DNA from: Aquanectria penicillioides
Taxonomy: Eukaryota > Ascomycota > Sordariomycetes > Hypocreales > Nectriaceae
Direction: 5' to 3'
DNA: 64,000 bases
Assembly (NCBI GenBank): GCA_003415625.1
Contig: PYIU01000009.1
Coordinates: forward strand, 372,001 to 436,000
Shown piece by piece: positions 23,381 through 34,856 of the stretch (position 1 is its first letter; each line of letters starts with the position of its first letter). The position numbers and the translations under genes are program-made. Under the pieces are notes generated by a model, which did no database searches, was not told the DNA's origin, and saw only the letters and a list, made by a program, of their open reading frames with translations.

Positions 23381-24328
23381 ATGTCGCAACCCCCTGCCCC
23401 AAGCAAGCCAAGGAACAAGATCAAGATCGCCTGGAGCTTCGATTTCGATGCTCTCTCAGGATGGCTAGGCACGTCGAAGCATCCGAAAAACAACCTCGCG
23501 GACTATAGCCAGGGATATTTCAGCGCCTATGTCGGCGTGCCCCGATTATTGAAAATATTGCGTGGGCTCAGCATCCAAGACAAAGTCACATGGTGTATTC
23601 CAGGACACTCCATCGAGACATTCCCGGAACAGACGAAAGCTATCATCGATAGCGGGGCCGAAATAGCATTACATGGCTATACTCACGAAGGATCGTCCCA
23701 AATCACAGCCGAACAAGAACGAGACATCCTCATCAAGTGCACTAAGCTGGTGGAAGAGCTGACGGGCAAAAGGCCGCGAGGCTACCGCGCTCCACTATAC
23801 CAGCTTGAGGAGCGCACCATTGCCATTCTTCAAGAGCACAATTTTCTGTGGGACTCCTCTCTCACGCATTTTGATAGCAGCCCATACTTCTTACCCAAGG
23901 ACCTTACCGCGATAAAGCCCTTGGATTTCGATCCCAATGTAAAAGCAGAAACCTGGATGCGGCCCTCTCCAAGCTTTTCCTCACTCCCAAAGTCCAATTT
24001 GGTCGAGATCCCAATCAATTGGTACATGGAGGATATGACACCACTGCAGTTCTTCCCCAATGTACCTAATTCTTGTGGATATGTGGATGTCAATGTTGTC
24101 GAACGGATGTGGATGGACAGGTTCGAGTGGCTACGGAGGGAGATTGCAGAGGGGGACGAAAGCATGAAGGTGTTTTGCATTGTCAACCATCCAGATGTAA
24201 GCGGAATGGCGCATGTAATCGGAATGATTGAGCGGTTCCTTAAGTGGCTTCAAGGATTTGGCGACGAGGTAGAATTTGTGACATATGAGAGTATTGCGGA
24301 GGAGTTTCGGCAAAGTCAATCAAGTTGA
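23381..24328 (+). CDS. polysaccharide / peptidoglycan-type deacetylase (NodB fold)
   Basis: This intronless gene encodes 315 residues. NodB-family metal-dependent deacetylases remove acetyl groups from chitin, chito-oligomers or peptidoglycan; a related subgroup acts on allantoin. The motif order is complete: SFDFDA (metal-binding Asp, residues about 23-28), HGYTHE (metal-binding His pair), RGYRAP (motif 3), DSSLTH, and a late VNHPDVSG with a catalytic His. There is no signal peptide and no chitin-binding domain. The DFDA form with the following GWLG resembles the cytosolic HpPgdA/allantoinase-like subgroup more than secreted chitin deacetylases. I chose the ATG at 23381 (context CCAAAATGTCGC). 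An in-frame ATG at 23330 would add 17 residues. The substrate is unknown; neighbours are a regulator and a monocarboxylate-type transporter. Confidence 0.88.
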   Translation: MSQPPAPSKPRNKIKIAWSFDFDALSGWLGTSKHPKNNLADYSQGYFSAYVGVPRLLKILRGLSIQDKVTWCIPGHSIETFPEQTKAIIDSGAEIALHGYTHEGSSQITAEQERDILIKCTKLVEELTGKRPRGYRAPLYQLEERTIAILQEHNFLWDSSLTHFDSSPYFLPKDLTAIKPLDFDPNVKAETWMRPSPSFSSLPKSNLVEIPINWYMEDMTPLQFFPNVPNSCGYVDVNVVERMWMDRFEWLRREIAEGDESMKVFCIVNHPDVSGMAHVIGMIERFLKWLQGFGDEVEFVTYESIAEEFRQSQSS

Positions 24329-24838
24329 GAGTGTCACATCGCCGATCAAAAGGGGATCTAATCGATACATTGGAAATGAGCTTTGCACAGCAAAAATGGC
24401 TAAATAGAGACTCGTGATAATGGGAAAGGAGGGTCTGAGGGTGCTGCCTTGTGGTTGATATTCATCAGCCCTCATACCAAACAACAAAGATTCAGCAAAG
24501 AAACTTGCACTTCCTCGCCGCAATTGAGTGATTGATAAGAGACGCGCCAAAGACTTCACGACTTTGTCTTCAAAGGTGTCTAGCTGATTTCAAGGTGGGG
24601 CCAACGCTCTCGGGATCAAGACAGCCGGATCAGACGTGGCCGGCGAGTGGGGACGACGCTCTCCTTGGACATTTTGCGCATCAAACAGTAACCGCGATCA
24701 ATCAGCATAGCATTTCCCTTTGACCTAAATGACAAAACCTAGAGAAAATCTGGAGAAATACTAGCGATAGGTTTTGAGAAACTTGAGCAACTCAGAAATA
24801 ACTAATGGAGTCCAACGCTAATCAATCCACTCCAAACA
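24329..24838. promoter_or_regulatory. spacer and promoter of the MCT-type transporter
   Basis: This 510-bp gap has no gene. It should contain the deacetylase 3' end and the transporter promoter. A short upstream reading frame at its right edge is listed separately. Confidence 0.4.
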
Positions 24839-24852
24839 ATGGGGCCTTATAA
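24805..24852 (+). other. upstream ORF overlapping a start codon
   Basis: An ATG at 24805 (context ACTAATGGAG) opens a 15-codon frame that stops with TAA at 24850-24852, inside the first codons of the transporter (ATG 24839) in another frame. If the mRNA starts upstream, scanning ribosomes would meet this ATG first, so it could lower transporter translation. The transcript start is unknown. Confidence 0.4.
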
Positions 24853-26230
24853 TTTATCAGATAGAAATCTCGCTCTCAGTATGAGGAATCCTGAAATCAC
24901 TCCCGTTGAAGATGATGGTCCGGGATACCCCGAGGATGGAACGAAAGCATGGCTAGTCGTGCTAGGCGCTTGGTGTGCGATGATACCCTCCATGGGGCTT
25001 CTTAATACACTCGCCATTCTTCAGGCTTGGGTGTTGGAGTATGAGTTGGCGGGTAAGTCAGAGTCCACCGTTGGTTCGATCTTCAGTTCATACGCATTCT
25101 TTCTTTATTTCTGCAGAGCGCAAGTTGGTAAGTTTCAGCTCCTTGACTTCTGCCTCCGCCATCAATCTCACAAAGTTGCAAACAGGTCCAATCTTTGATG
25201 CTCACGACATCAGGGTCTTGATAATTCCAGGCACAATTGGAATGGTGCTGTCCATGGTCAGTTTTTCTACAGGTCCCGCATACCCTGCCACTCCGTTTGC
25301 TCCTGTCTAATTTCGAATGGTGCAGAATTCTATCAATTTCTCTTGTCATTTGGCGTCCTGGGAGGTCTATCTGCATCTCTCCTCTTCAACCCAAGTCTCG
25401 CTGCAATTGGCCACTGGTTCGAGAAACGGCGAGCCTTCGTAACCGGGATTGCATGCACCGCTGGAGGAATTGGGGGTGTCGCCTTTCCCCTCATCATTCT
25501 CTATCTAGCGCCTCGCATCGGATTTCCTTGGGCAATTAGAATTATTGCTCTATTTGTCGTGGTTGGTGTCATTGCTTGTTGTGTCTTGCGAAAAAGGTTG
25601 CCTCGCATCAAGAAAGGTGGTTCATCTATCGATCTAAAGGCACTGGCAGACCCAAAGTATGCAACTACAACGCTGGCGGTCTTTGTCATCAAATTTGCAG
25701 TTTTCATCCCCTACTCATACATATCATCATACGCAATCGCCTATAGATTTGAGCCACATGATGCATATTTACTCAACGCATTCCTCAATGTGGGGCCCAT
25801 TCCTGGAAGAGGTTTGCCGGAATACGTTGCAGACCAATTTGGCTCTTTCAACACCATGTGCGTGACAGCTGTGGCATGTGCCACTATAATCTTGGCCCTT
25901 TGGCAAACTGCTGGTGGGAACCAAGCTATGACCATATCGTTTACCGTTCTCTTTGGGTTTTGGTCTGGAGCCGCCATCAGCTTAACGCCTGTTTGTATAG
26001 GACAAGTATGCAAGATCGAGGACTACGGTAAAAGAAGCGGCACCTCGTTTTTCATTGCCAGTTTTAGGGCATTAACAGGAATTCCCATTGCTGGAGCGAT
26101 TTTAGAGGCAAACCAACGATCATATCATGGACTTATCATTTTTGCTGGGGTGTTCTACTTTGCAGCTCTTACCGCTTTCGTGATAGAACGGGGTGTATCT
26201 GCCGGTTGGAGTTTGAAAGTCCAGTTCTAG
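24839..26230 (+). CDS. MFS transporter, monocarboxylate (MCT/MCH) type
   Basis: There are three exons: 24839-25127, 25186-25272 and 25326-26230. All are in phase and give 426 residues with about 12 membrane helices. Family marks are the opening PEDGTKAWLVVLGAW (the DGG-x-x-W region of MCTs), STEFYQFLLSFGVLGGL, the WFEKRRAFVTGIACTAGGIGG helix 4-5 segment, and the LNVG-x-IPGRGLPEYVADQFG loop. Fungal members are plasma-membrane transporters for monocarboxylates, riboflavin or secondary metabolites; the substrate here is open. The second intron donor (GTCCCG) is non-consensus, but the join restores the conserved TEFYQF segment. The gene follows the deacetylase on the same strand and may be controlled at translation by the overlapping upstream frame. 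Confidence 0.87.
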
Positions 26231-26328
26231 AGTACCTATGTGAAAAGCAGATATGTGGTTGACTTTAAGGAATTATCAGCATTAAATGAATTCTTTCCTC
26301 ATTATGTATAACCATCTATTTCAGCTAG

Positions 26329-27390
26329 CTAGTGTGCCGAGGCTTCTAGCTCCTCAACAGCTTTCACCAAGTTATTGATCTTCTCTTCGGTTTTCTTCTT
26401 CGTAGCTCCCTGCTTGTCATAGACCTTTCGAAGTTCATCAACCATGAATCCTTTAAGTGGTGTCTTCTTCGCGGTCTTATAGTTAAATACAACTATATCT
26501 TCGAAGCATCTTGCCGCCGCTCGTTGGTGCCGCTCTGACAGAATTACGGCCTCCAGCAAAATGTGATCCGAATCGTAATTGGGAGGAGATATGAGTTTGT
26601 GGAGTACGGTAGTGTTATCGGGGTAGTCCATAGGCTGAAATTTGTAAGAAATACGTTGAAAATTTCAGATTGTTTTCGAGAAAGTCCACTTACGAACTTG
26701 TAGTCTGTCTTAATGCTTCTCAAAATCAGGCCGATGCTCCGAGGCGTCATGAGCTCGACCCACTCATCCCGGTGATCAGGATCAGCGAATGTAGCAAAAT
26801 TTCGCAGCCAGTTTACGCGAGCAGATTCGGCGTATTTGTTGTACATTACATTGTTGACGTGCCCTGAAGATAGTTAGAAAGGTCAGAGAATCGATTGAGA
26901 TTATTTACCCTACGAATCACACCGTCAGTAATTGAACATTGTTAGGCCATTGGATAAACTTACCATGCTATCCTATTATTTTGAAATAAAAGCTGATTAG
27001 CTCAATTCGTTTGAAACCATGTACACAAGGCGTCAGAAGACCTACCATGTCGCCCCAAGCCACGTGATGTCTATCCAGGCCTCTCCATTCCTTGGCCGTG
27101 AGGAAGCCCTCTCCTCCCGCTAGGAGCTCCAACCAATGGCTCTGGACATATTTAGAGAGTTCTTTTGCCTTTTCGGCTTGATTTGGGGCAAGACCAATAT
27201 CTTGGGCCCGTTTCAGTCGCTGCTTTACTTCAGATAGCCACCGAGGGTTGTTGCCGTGATTCTTCTGGGCGGGGCGGGTGGAGTGGAATTGACGCGTCAC
27301 GCCCGTCGCACATGAGGCAATCGATCCGTGGGATACTCTGGAAGCCAGAATGCATCTCGCAGGATGATATGAGCGCATTAGATATGCCAT
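26329..27390 (-). CDS. mitochondrial hotdog-fold thioesterase-like protein
   Basis: The N-terminus is a mitochondrial presequence (MAYLMRSYHPARCILASRVSH...). The core has the hotdog/4-hydroxybenzoyl-CoA thioesterase pattern WGDM ... HVNNVMYNKYAESARVNW, then a strand region (DYPDNTTVLHKL, LLEAVILSERHQRAAARC) and a basic helical tail. Exons are 27390-27046, a 9-nt microexon 26965-26957 (Asp-Ser-Met, between AATAATAG and GTAAGT), 26863-26694 and 26634-26329, giving about 277 residues. The microexon restores the family motif D-M-D-S-M-G-H-V-N-N, but the next exon is one base out of phase. One more G in the run just after the acceptor (plus-strand CCC, 26862-26864) would cure this. A 4-nt exon is the alternative. 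Catalytic activity is uncertain. Confidence 0.75.
26957..26965 (-). other. candidate 9-nt microexon
   Basis: Nine bases (GATAGCATG on the minus strand) lie between an acceptor AATAATAG and a consensus donor GTAAGT. They encode Asp-Ser-Met, exactly the residues expected between GDM and GHVNN in hotdog proteins. Confidence 0.55.
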
Positions 27391-27872
27391 GATGGATATT
27401 TTTGTGTCTCTCAGGGACGTTGATGGAGAAGTGAGATGAATGCCCCTGCTGGTTAAGCTGCGATGTCGCTTGTTATCGGCCCAATCATCGGCTCCGGCTC
27501 CGGCCCCGGCGACTGAATCACGATTGCCGAGGATCCGAGGTCACTAACCTTGGCACGAATCAAAGGTCAAAAAACCAAGAAAAGGGACAACGAAATAATT
27601 CTCACAATATAAGCAAATAAGAAAACATTACGGTAGAGAAATTGAATATATATATGATGAGAATGAAGTAAAACGGCGGGTGAGAGAAAATCACAAGACA
27701 CAGCAAATATTTCAATCGTTTCTGAATGTCTAAGCTATCCGTATCCCGACGAATCAATTTTTGCCTCTAAATTTCTCTAGGTGACTAAAATTTATCACTG
27801 GGCGATCCTCGTGTTCGTCAAAATACGCTCCGCTCGTAAAAAATGCATCATCTTCATCCACTTCATCCAGCC
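27391..27872. other. spacer, no gene seen
   Basis: This 480-bp region has an AT-rich centre (about 27590-27780). It holds the promoter of the hotdog gene and the 3' end of the DHA1-type transporter. Confidence 0.45.
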
Positions 27873-29689
27873 CTACTGTGCGTGCTCCTTCGTGTCAGCC
27901 GCGGCTTCTTGGCCTTGGTATCGTCAGTTTCATGTCATTCTCCAGCTAGCAAGCAAGTCAACCTCACCTGTCTTCTTACCGCGTGAATCATCGTGATCAT
28001 GCTCCATTCTTTCGTCTGCCAGCTTCTGTGCAAACGGCGAACGTTTGCGAAGCGTAGGACCCCACCAGTAGATGGCATACACAGCAACAACGAGCACAAA
28101 GGCAATGCAAAACAGAATAGTAGTAGCATACTCGAGATTCTTCCCACTTGACTTTCCAATGTTTTGAAAGAACGGGAGTGCAGGAACAGTCAAGACTCCA
28201 GCCAGGAAGTCTCGAGCCCACCCGTTGCCACCAGTTGCGGAAGCCGAGTATGGGCCATCTAAATTCGCAAATTAGATCTTCGTCTCAATACTAGACAGAA
28301 GTACTTACAAGCACAAATCATATAATCAATTGTGGCCATGTAGATAGCATAGTTGGCAATTCCAACGATGGCAACAAAGATCATGGATCCAATCCAATGA
28401 ATAGGGGGGCCCTGGATCGTCCAGGCAAATCCAATCAGGCCGATTGGCAGACATGGCGCCGTGTACAATAGGAACCAAAGACGAGATTCGTATTGAGCTC
28501 TCTCATCATGCGGCTTAGCAGCGCGCTCCTTGATATTGCGTCGAATGGCAGGGATGAATGCAAGCCACGCAATAGCGTAGCCAATACCAATAGAAATGAA
28601 TGTAAGGCCAGTTGCAACGGTTCCAAATCCCCACTGTGCATACACAAGGCCAAATGACTGGATGAACATGAAAATGAGAGCATCAGAAAATCCAGACAGG
28701 AGAGATAGGGTAAGCACGATGGGCTCAGTAAGGAACATCTTGAATGGGCGAGTCCAGGTAATAAAGATCTCCTTCCATGAGAAGCGCTCTCGGAATGGAA
28801 CAAGCTCATCCGGTCCCCAGACATTGGCATTAGTTTCTTGTCTGCGCTTCTTTGCAATTCGGTTCATCAAAATAGTAGATCGAGTCTCAGGAACTGTGAA
28901 GAAGTGGACAAGCTGCACAAAGCCACCAAGGATAAGCTGGATCCAGATGGACCACCTGGAGTAGAGTTAGCAATGCACGCTACCTAAAGGCCCGGAGAAA
29001 CTCTCTTACCTCCAGTGAAGATATTTCTCAGTGAATCCACCGACAATGGGGCCAAGCACTGAACCACCGACGGAGGAAAAGACAACATATGCAACAGCGT
29101 ACTGCTGGGTGTCCGCATCCCACATGTCCGCGATCATTCCCAAGGTCACAGATCCGCCAGCAGATGAGAGACCACCAAGAGCTCGGCCGACCATGATAGA
29201 CGCGAAATTGGGAGCCAAGGCAACTGGAAGCTGCCAAACATTGACAAGGAACAGAGATAGCTGCATAATTGGCCATCGACCAAGCTCTTCAGACCAGGGA
29301 GCCCAGAGCTCGCATCCAAATGCGTACAGGACCAGGAAGATCATGGCACCGCATCGCGCCGCCTGATCGCTGACATTGAATTCTTCGGCAATTCCCGGGA
29401 TGGCATTGGAGTAGAGAGAAGTGTTGAAGTTCATGGAGACTTGCACCCAGAAAATAACGGTGAGGATGTACCACTTCTTCCACGAAGGGAAGCTGTATCC
29501 GAGTTCATCATAACAATCATTTTCTGTGATTGGAATCTTGCCATCTGTATGCTCCTGTTTACCGCTCCCATCCGCGATATGGACCCTATCGGCCTCATCG
29601 TGGCAGGAAGGGGTATCATCAGAACGGTCCGTGTGCTTTGAAATATTCAAAACATCCCGTGCCGGGTTGGGTGAGCTTTGAGAAGACAT
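27873..29689 (-). CDS. MFS transporter, DHA1 (polyamine/drug:H+ antiporter) type
   Basis: Four in-phase exons (29689-29010, 28955-28309, 28258-27968 and 27913-27873) give 552 residues. A polar N-terminal tail of about 90 residues precedes 12 helices. Family marks are FWVQVSMNFNTSLYSNAIPGI, GCELWAPWSEELGRWPI (motif A region), GRALGGLSSAGGSVTLGMIAD (antiporter motif C region), and the late YSASATGGNGWARDFLAG that spans the third exon border. Members export polyamines, azoles or toxins, or import siderophores or sugars; substrate is not predictable. The last exon codes only 12 residues and a stop. Without that splice the frame would read on to 27930, but the good donor (GTGAGG), the branch site ACTGAC and the matching phase favour the spliced form. 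An ATG at 29689 begins the protein; no earlier ATG is in frame. Confidence 0.9.
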
Positions 29690-32600
29690 AGTCAAAAAGT
29701 AGAAGCAGTGCAAATAAAGAATTGTAATTGTATCTAGAGTCGCCACTGCCACCCACAAACTAGCTTTTATCCCCACGGGGCCCAGAGTTGATATTTAAAC
29801 TCGTCTCGAATCTCCAAACGGGGTGAATTTTGAAGGGGGCGTGTTGTCCATTAGCTAAACCCACCTTGACATCACCGCACGTTTGCTATCATTCGGTTTC
29901 CCAGGAAGCATATGAGAGAGACATGCCATTCCCATGGGGAGAGCTGGTGGAGCATCAGTGGCCATGGACGAGCCGTCCTATCCGGCCGATCTGCGGCCCC
30001 ATTACGGAGTTTAGTTGTGCCCAAAGATATCAATTTCCCGCAAGCTGGGTGCGGATTATCGTCTACCACATAAAAATGAGACAGTAATTCAAACTCAGCG
30101 CTTCCATTATATTGTTGTGAAACACTTCACTGATAAAGAGTTTGTTGACCTTGGCAGTTGTGGTCTCAAATCAACGTTTTAGTATTTGGTAGTGCATCTC
30201 ACGTTTTCAGCCGCAGTAAACTTATCAGCGGCATCTTGCAAGAAGCTGGTTTCCAATACAGGGGCAAAGCTAATGTCATGACGTAGGGATGTCCACAAAA
30301 TTCGACAAAGAAAAAAAAAATCCGATTCTCAGTCGTTCAACTTGGTGGCCAGGAGACTAGGGACAAACAGGCAGCAGGATTTCGAGGCTCCACCGTCCCC
30401 ACAAAGCGCGGACATAAGAGACGGTTTTTCATGAGTATTTCCACATTAGGTGCGGCTTTCGGGTGGATTCTCACACGTATTGCGTCACGACTCCCCAGAA
30501 GCGGTCAACTTGGGCGTCCCGAAATGCCAAGTATCTACGAGATACATACAATCCATCCCGGAGCCCAAGGCCCTAAATCACGGGTCCTTTCAGCCTCATT
30601 GCTCTTGGCACAGATAACTCCAACTTCAATGCTCGAGTCGTCCTTAGTTGAACGAGCTGGAAGGATGCACCATCTGGACCCAATTATCCTATCTCATATG
30701 TTCTTTTTCTTCTCTCATTTCCAACGGTGTCATGGAAGATCAACTCAGGGAATCCTACTTCTAAATCCCTCAGATGGGCGTGATTCTAATCCTTTGGACA
30801 CCTAATGGCCTGTTTCGTCTCATCTCAAGGGCAAAGGGTTGACCGCATGGCGATCCGAGATTGTGGCACCAATATGGGACAGTACCCCAGGTCTCATGAG
30901 GAAGGGCGATGCGCTTTGAGCTACATGGGCTAATTGCAACCGTACTCCTCATATTGTCAAAAAGCTAGATAAGCGACGAATTGGGGAATGGGGAGTGCCG
31001 AGTGGGTTGCAAATCCCGAAGCATCACACGATTTGTCTGTTCGGAACAGGGCAATGGCAATGGCGGGTGAAAACGGTCGCTGATGTTCAAGTCACTTTGG
31101 GCACCAAGATGCAACGTGTGGGCGCCTTTGCTGTTGACTGGGACTCGATATGCAGCTAATCATTCTTTGTACACAATCTTCGACACCATTGGCGTTTGAA
31201 GTGGTTATGATTCAGAATACGACATCTTCAGTCATGTTACTAGTCGGAGAAATGGCCTCGCGAAACTCAAGACGCAAGCCAAAAAGTCTATAGCGGCTCG
31301 ACTGGTTCATTGAGGCTAAGATGTGCAATCGTTTGCGCATTTCAGAAGCTTCCAAGACTAAGAGCCGATTGGCATGGACACTCCGGAGCCTCACATGGGT
31401 CCAACGGGTCACATTCACTGTGGGGATTCGAATCCATACTGACATGGGGCAGAGAAAGGAAATCCTTGTCACGGCCTCTCTAACCGCATCAGTAGGCGAT
31501 AAGTGCAAGTCGCGCGGCTACAGAAGATCATATCCCGATGGACTCTCTGAAGAAATCGGCCCGGCCCTGGTCGTCACTTGCACGGCGTTTGCAGGTCCAC
31601 AATCCCTGTGCCGTTTTGTCTTGTGAACTCTGGACCGATGCCACGTTTTCCCTGGTCTTGGTTGAAGGGGCAGACGAATAGTTCGACAGCTGTGGGTTCA
31701 GCAGATCAGAACGACGAGGGAAATATGTCCTTGGTTGGATCTGTGCGCTAGGCAACCATATTTCTCTCCAATCATGCCCCTAGTCTTGATCAGAGACTTG
31801 CATGTCTCAGCTACAGATGCAACCATGGAGCCCGTTGCCCACGCCAACTTTTATCAGACCCATAGCCCTCACAGTCTTCATTGGGTTTCGAGGAATAATT
31901 GAGGTTTCAATACCCCGGGCTGTATTCGCTCCTTTTGATATCTCCACTGTCCACTGATGTGAAAAAGTTTTCCTCAGACGAATTTGGAACATGGCCGAGG
32001 GGAATACCACGACATGGGCTTCAAAGACTTCGACAGAGGTTGAGGCGGAGTCATCTATGACACAACATCGCCATGATGACTGACAACTTCAATTTGATTG
32101 GACCGGAGAAGTATTCAAGCTCCATAGAACTAGAAAATTTTAGCATAAATGGAAATCTAATTCACCAATTTTACCATGCCGGATGGCATCGACAGAGGTC
32201 GGACTATCCTGGATAGGAAGCTCCAAAAATATACAGCAGTTAAATATTATGCAAATGTATGGACACTGAAATCACCCCATTGCGGGTTTTGGGCGAAGTA
32301 TTCTTCAATACCAGACCCATCATCCGCAAGGCCACCTTTGATATGCGAATTGGGCGGAGCTGTGTTATTTGAGACTTTGCCGCTCTCGTAAATAGCTACC
32401 TCAGAAACAAATGTATTCTGTTTTACTGCTTTCCTCGCAGCTAATCTAGTTCAGATATCATATTCAATGTGCCTCTGCAACCTTCAAAATCTTCCACTTC
32501 CGCCTCCCAAGTAATGGAGGATCCAGGCCCACGGTAACGGCACTCCCAACACATTGCCTATGATATTGAGACTATCTAGCTTGCTTTGAATCCAAATATG

Positions 32601-33673
32601 AAATTTTCTTAACTTATTGCACGTACAGAAAATGTTATCCTGACCTTATACCAGCTTTCAGCCTTCAGGCCCCGACCAATTCATCGGGCGCGACACCAGG
32701 AATTCTAGGGTTTCCGATGAAACACAACCGTCTTCCCAGTAACCAAGTTACTATATTGGCCGCGGAACGATGTCCTAGAGATTGAAGTAGATTAGTTGTA
32801 TTTTTCATCCAATGCATGAAGGTCTTTTATGCATACTACTGTGATCCAGGCAGAAAACGAGAGGTGATGTTTCTCCAGTGTCTACACCACTGCGGTTCGT
32901 GATCCTCAGTTCTATATCCCAAATTAGGCAGGGATTAATTCCCCAAATTGATCTTCGTCCAAATTTCATTGTGTGAAATCACATTGTGTTCATGGAGCAC
33001 ATCAGTGCTGATGAAAGTGTGGGCTCGGTCGGATCCCTCACCGCATTCATTTTCGAGTCACATTCTCGGTGTAATCAGACACATGTCTCAATTGGAGTTC
33101 CCACCCCACCTACGCCTCAAATGTAGTGCCCATCTAGACTTTGGTGAAATTTGGATCTCACCTAATGGCCCGATAATATAATCCATGTATGAACTATGAG
33201 ACGAACCAGCGCATTGTCGTTGCGCAGAAAAGAATTGGCGAATAGATTGATGTTTCTCACTATTGGTACAAATAATCAATAAATCAGTTCCATTATTGAA
33301 TCTAAGGCATGATTCAAAGCGAATTCACATTAGGACTTGTTCCAAACATGGCTGGCTCAAAAGGATGCTTGGCAGTGCTTTTGGCCAAGAAATTAGGTCA
33401 ATCTAGTCACAAATTAACGTCCTCCATTCGCAATTACCAAAATAGGCAATCAGCATATTCCCAAACCTGATTCTCTACTTTCAATCAACCTAAGGTACTT
33501 GGTTAGCGCTGGGGTTGCATTCATGATCCGACTGTATGACAAATGCTTGATTAGAAATCAGTGATGGCATCATTTCTCTCTCTCCGCTTGACCATCACAG
33601 ATATAAACATTGACAATTCTCGCCGAAACAATCGCCATAATAATTTAATAGGTATCAATCATCTGTCTCAAAT
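29690..33673. other. 4-kb gene-free region
   Basis: No frame here shows a recognisable protein, ordered splice sites or codon use like neighbouring genes. I see no terminal repeats, transposase remnants or tRNA. It contains the promoters of the DHA1 transporter (left) and the GAL80-like gene (right). Confidence 0.5.
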
Positions 33674-34856
33674 ATGGCTCCCATCCGCACTGCAATTATC
33701 GGCCTTTCAGCATCGGCCAAAACTTCATGGGCTAGCAGCGCGCATCTGCCGTACCTTCTGTCGCCTCGTGGTCGTGCCAAGTTTGAGATTGTGGCCCTCT
33801 GCAACACCAGTGTCGAGGCCGCGGAAAATTCAATCAAGCACTATAACCTGCCTAAAGAGACCAGAGCTTATGGTAACCCCGAGGCGTTGGCGAATGATGC
33901 AGATGTCGAACTTGTCGTCGTGTGCACACGAGTTGACATTCATCACCAGACCGCTTTGCCCAGTGTTAAAGCTGGAAAGACAGTCTATGTGGAATGGCCA
34001 CTAGCCCAAGACACCTCTCATGCAGAAGATATCTTGAATTCGGCCAGACAAAGTGGTGGTCGTGGCATTGTAGGCTTGCAGGGCCGTCTCGCACCTCCGG
34101 TGCTAAAGCTCCGTGACGTACTACAGCAAGGCCGCATTGGCAAGATTCTAAGCAGCGAAGTTCGTGCAGCGGGTGGTACAAATGACCGAGACTTGTTGCC
34201 CATCGGCCTAAAGTACTTTACACAGAAGGCTATCGGCGGTAACATTGTCACTATCGGTTTTGGACATTGTAAGCCAATCTTGGCGATTTGCCTGTCGTGG
34301 TACTAACATGTGACTAGTGTTTGACCAAGTCCAGCATGTTCTAGGAGATCTTGGAAACTTCAGAAGCCGGGTTCAGATTCAGCGGCCCAATGTGAGGGTT
34401 CGTGATCCTACAACAAATGAGGTCGTCGAGACTGTCACTTCCGACGTTCCAGACATTTTGTTTGCAGCTGGCACGCTCTCTGAATCAGAAACAGCCATGG
34501 AGGGTGCGAGTGTGTCGCTTCGCTTCAGGCGTGGACAACCATTTCCTGGTGACCCAGCATTAATTTGGTCCATCAACGGCGAAAAGGGTGAGATTGTTCT
34601 CAAGGCGCAGAATGGGACTTCCCTGCATGCCAACGCCTACCCAGGCCCGGTCACGATTGAAGTCCACGATTTTGAGACGAACAAGGTTGAGACGGTTCCG
34701 TGGGAATGGGAAGCATGGCAAGAAGAGCTTCCAATTGCCGCCAGGAGTGTAGCAGCCGTGTATGAGAAATTTGCAGAAGGCGATACTAAAAGCGTGGCTT
34801 CATTCGACAATGCTACGTTCCGACATCAACAGATAACCGGTATTCTCGAGAGCTAG
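33674..34856 (+). CDS. GAL80-like Gfo/Idh/MocA family protein
   Basis: Two exons (33674-34268 and 34318-34856) give 377 residues. The N-terminal Rossmann fold begins RTAIIGLSASAKTSWASSAHLPYL and contains KTVYVEWPLAQDTSHAEDIL, the counterpart of the EKP region of oxidoreductases but with W-P in place of K-P. This loss of the catalytic Lys is typical of the yeast Gal80 repressor branch. The C-terminal alpha/beta domain follows (GGNIVTIGFGHLFDQVQHVLG). In yeast, Gal80 binds NAD(P) and represses the Gal4 activator. In filamentous fungi Gal80-like proteins are common but not known to control galactose genes; they may be NAD(P)-binding oxidoreductase relatives. No Gal4-like gene is adjacent. The family assignment is good; the function is open. 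Confidence 0.85.

Noticed and set aside
29690..33673. Transposon remnant in the gene-free region
   Set aside because: No terminal repeats, transposase-like or reverse-transcriptase-like stretches could be seen in any frame.
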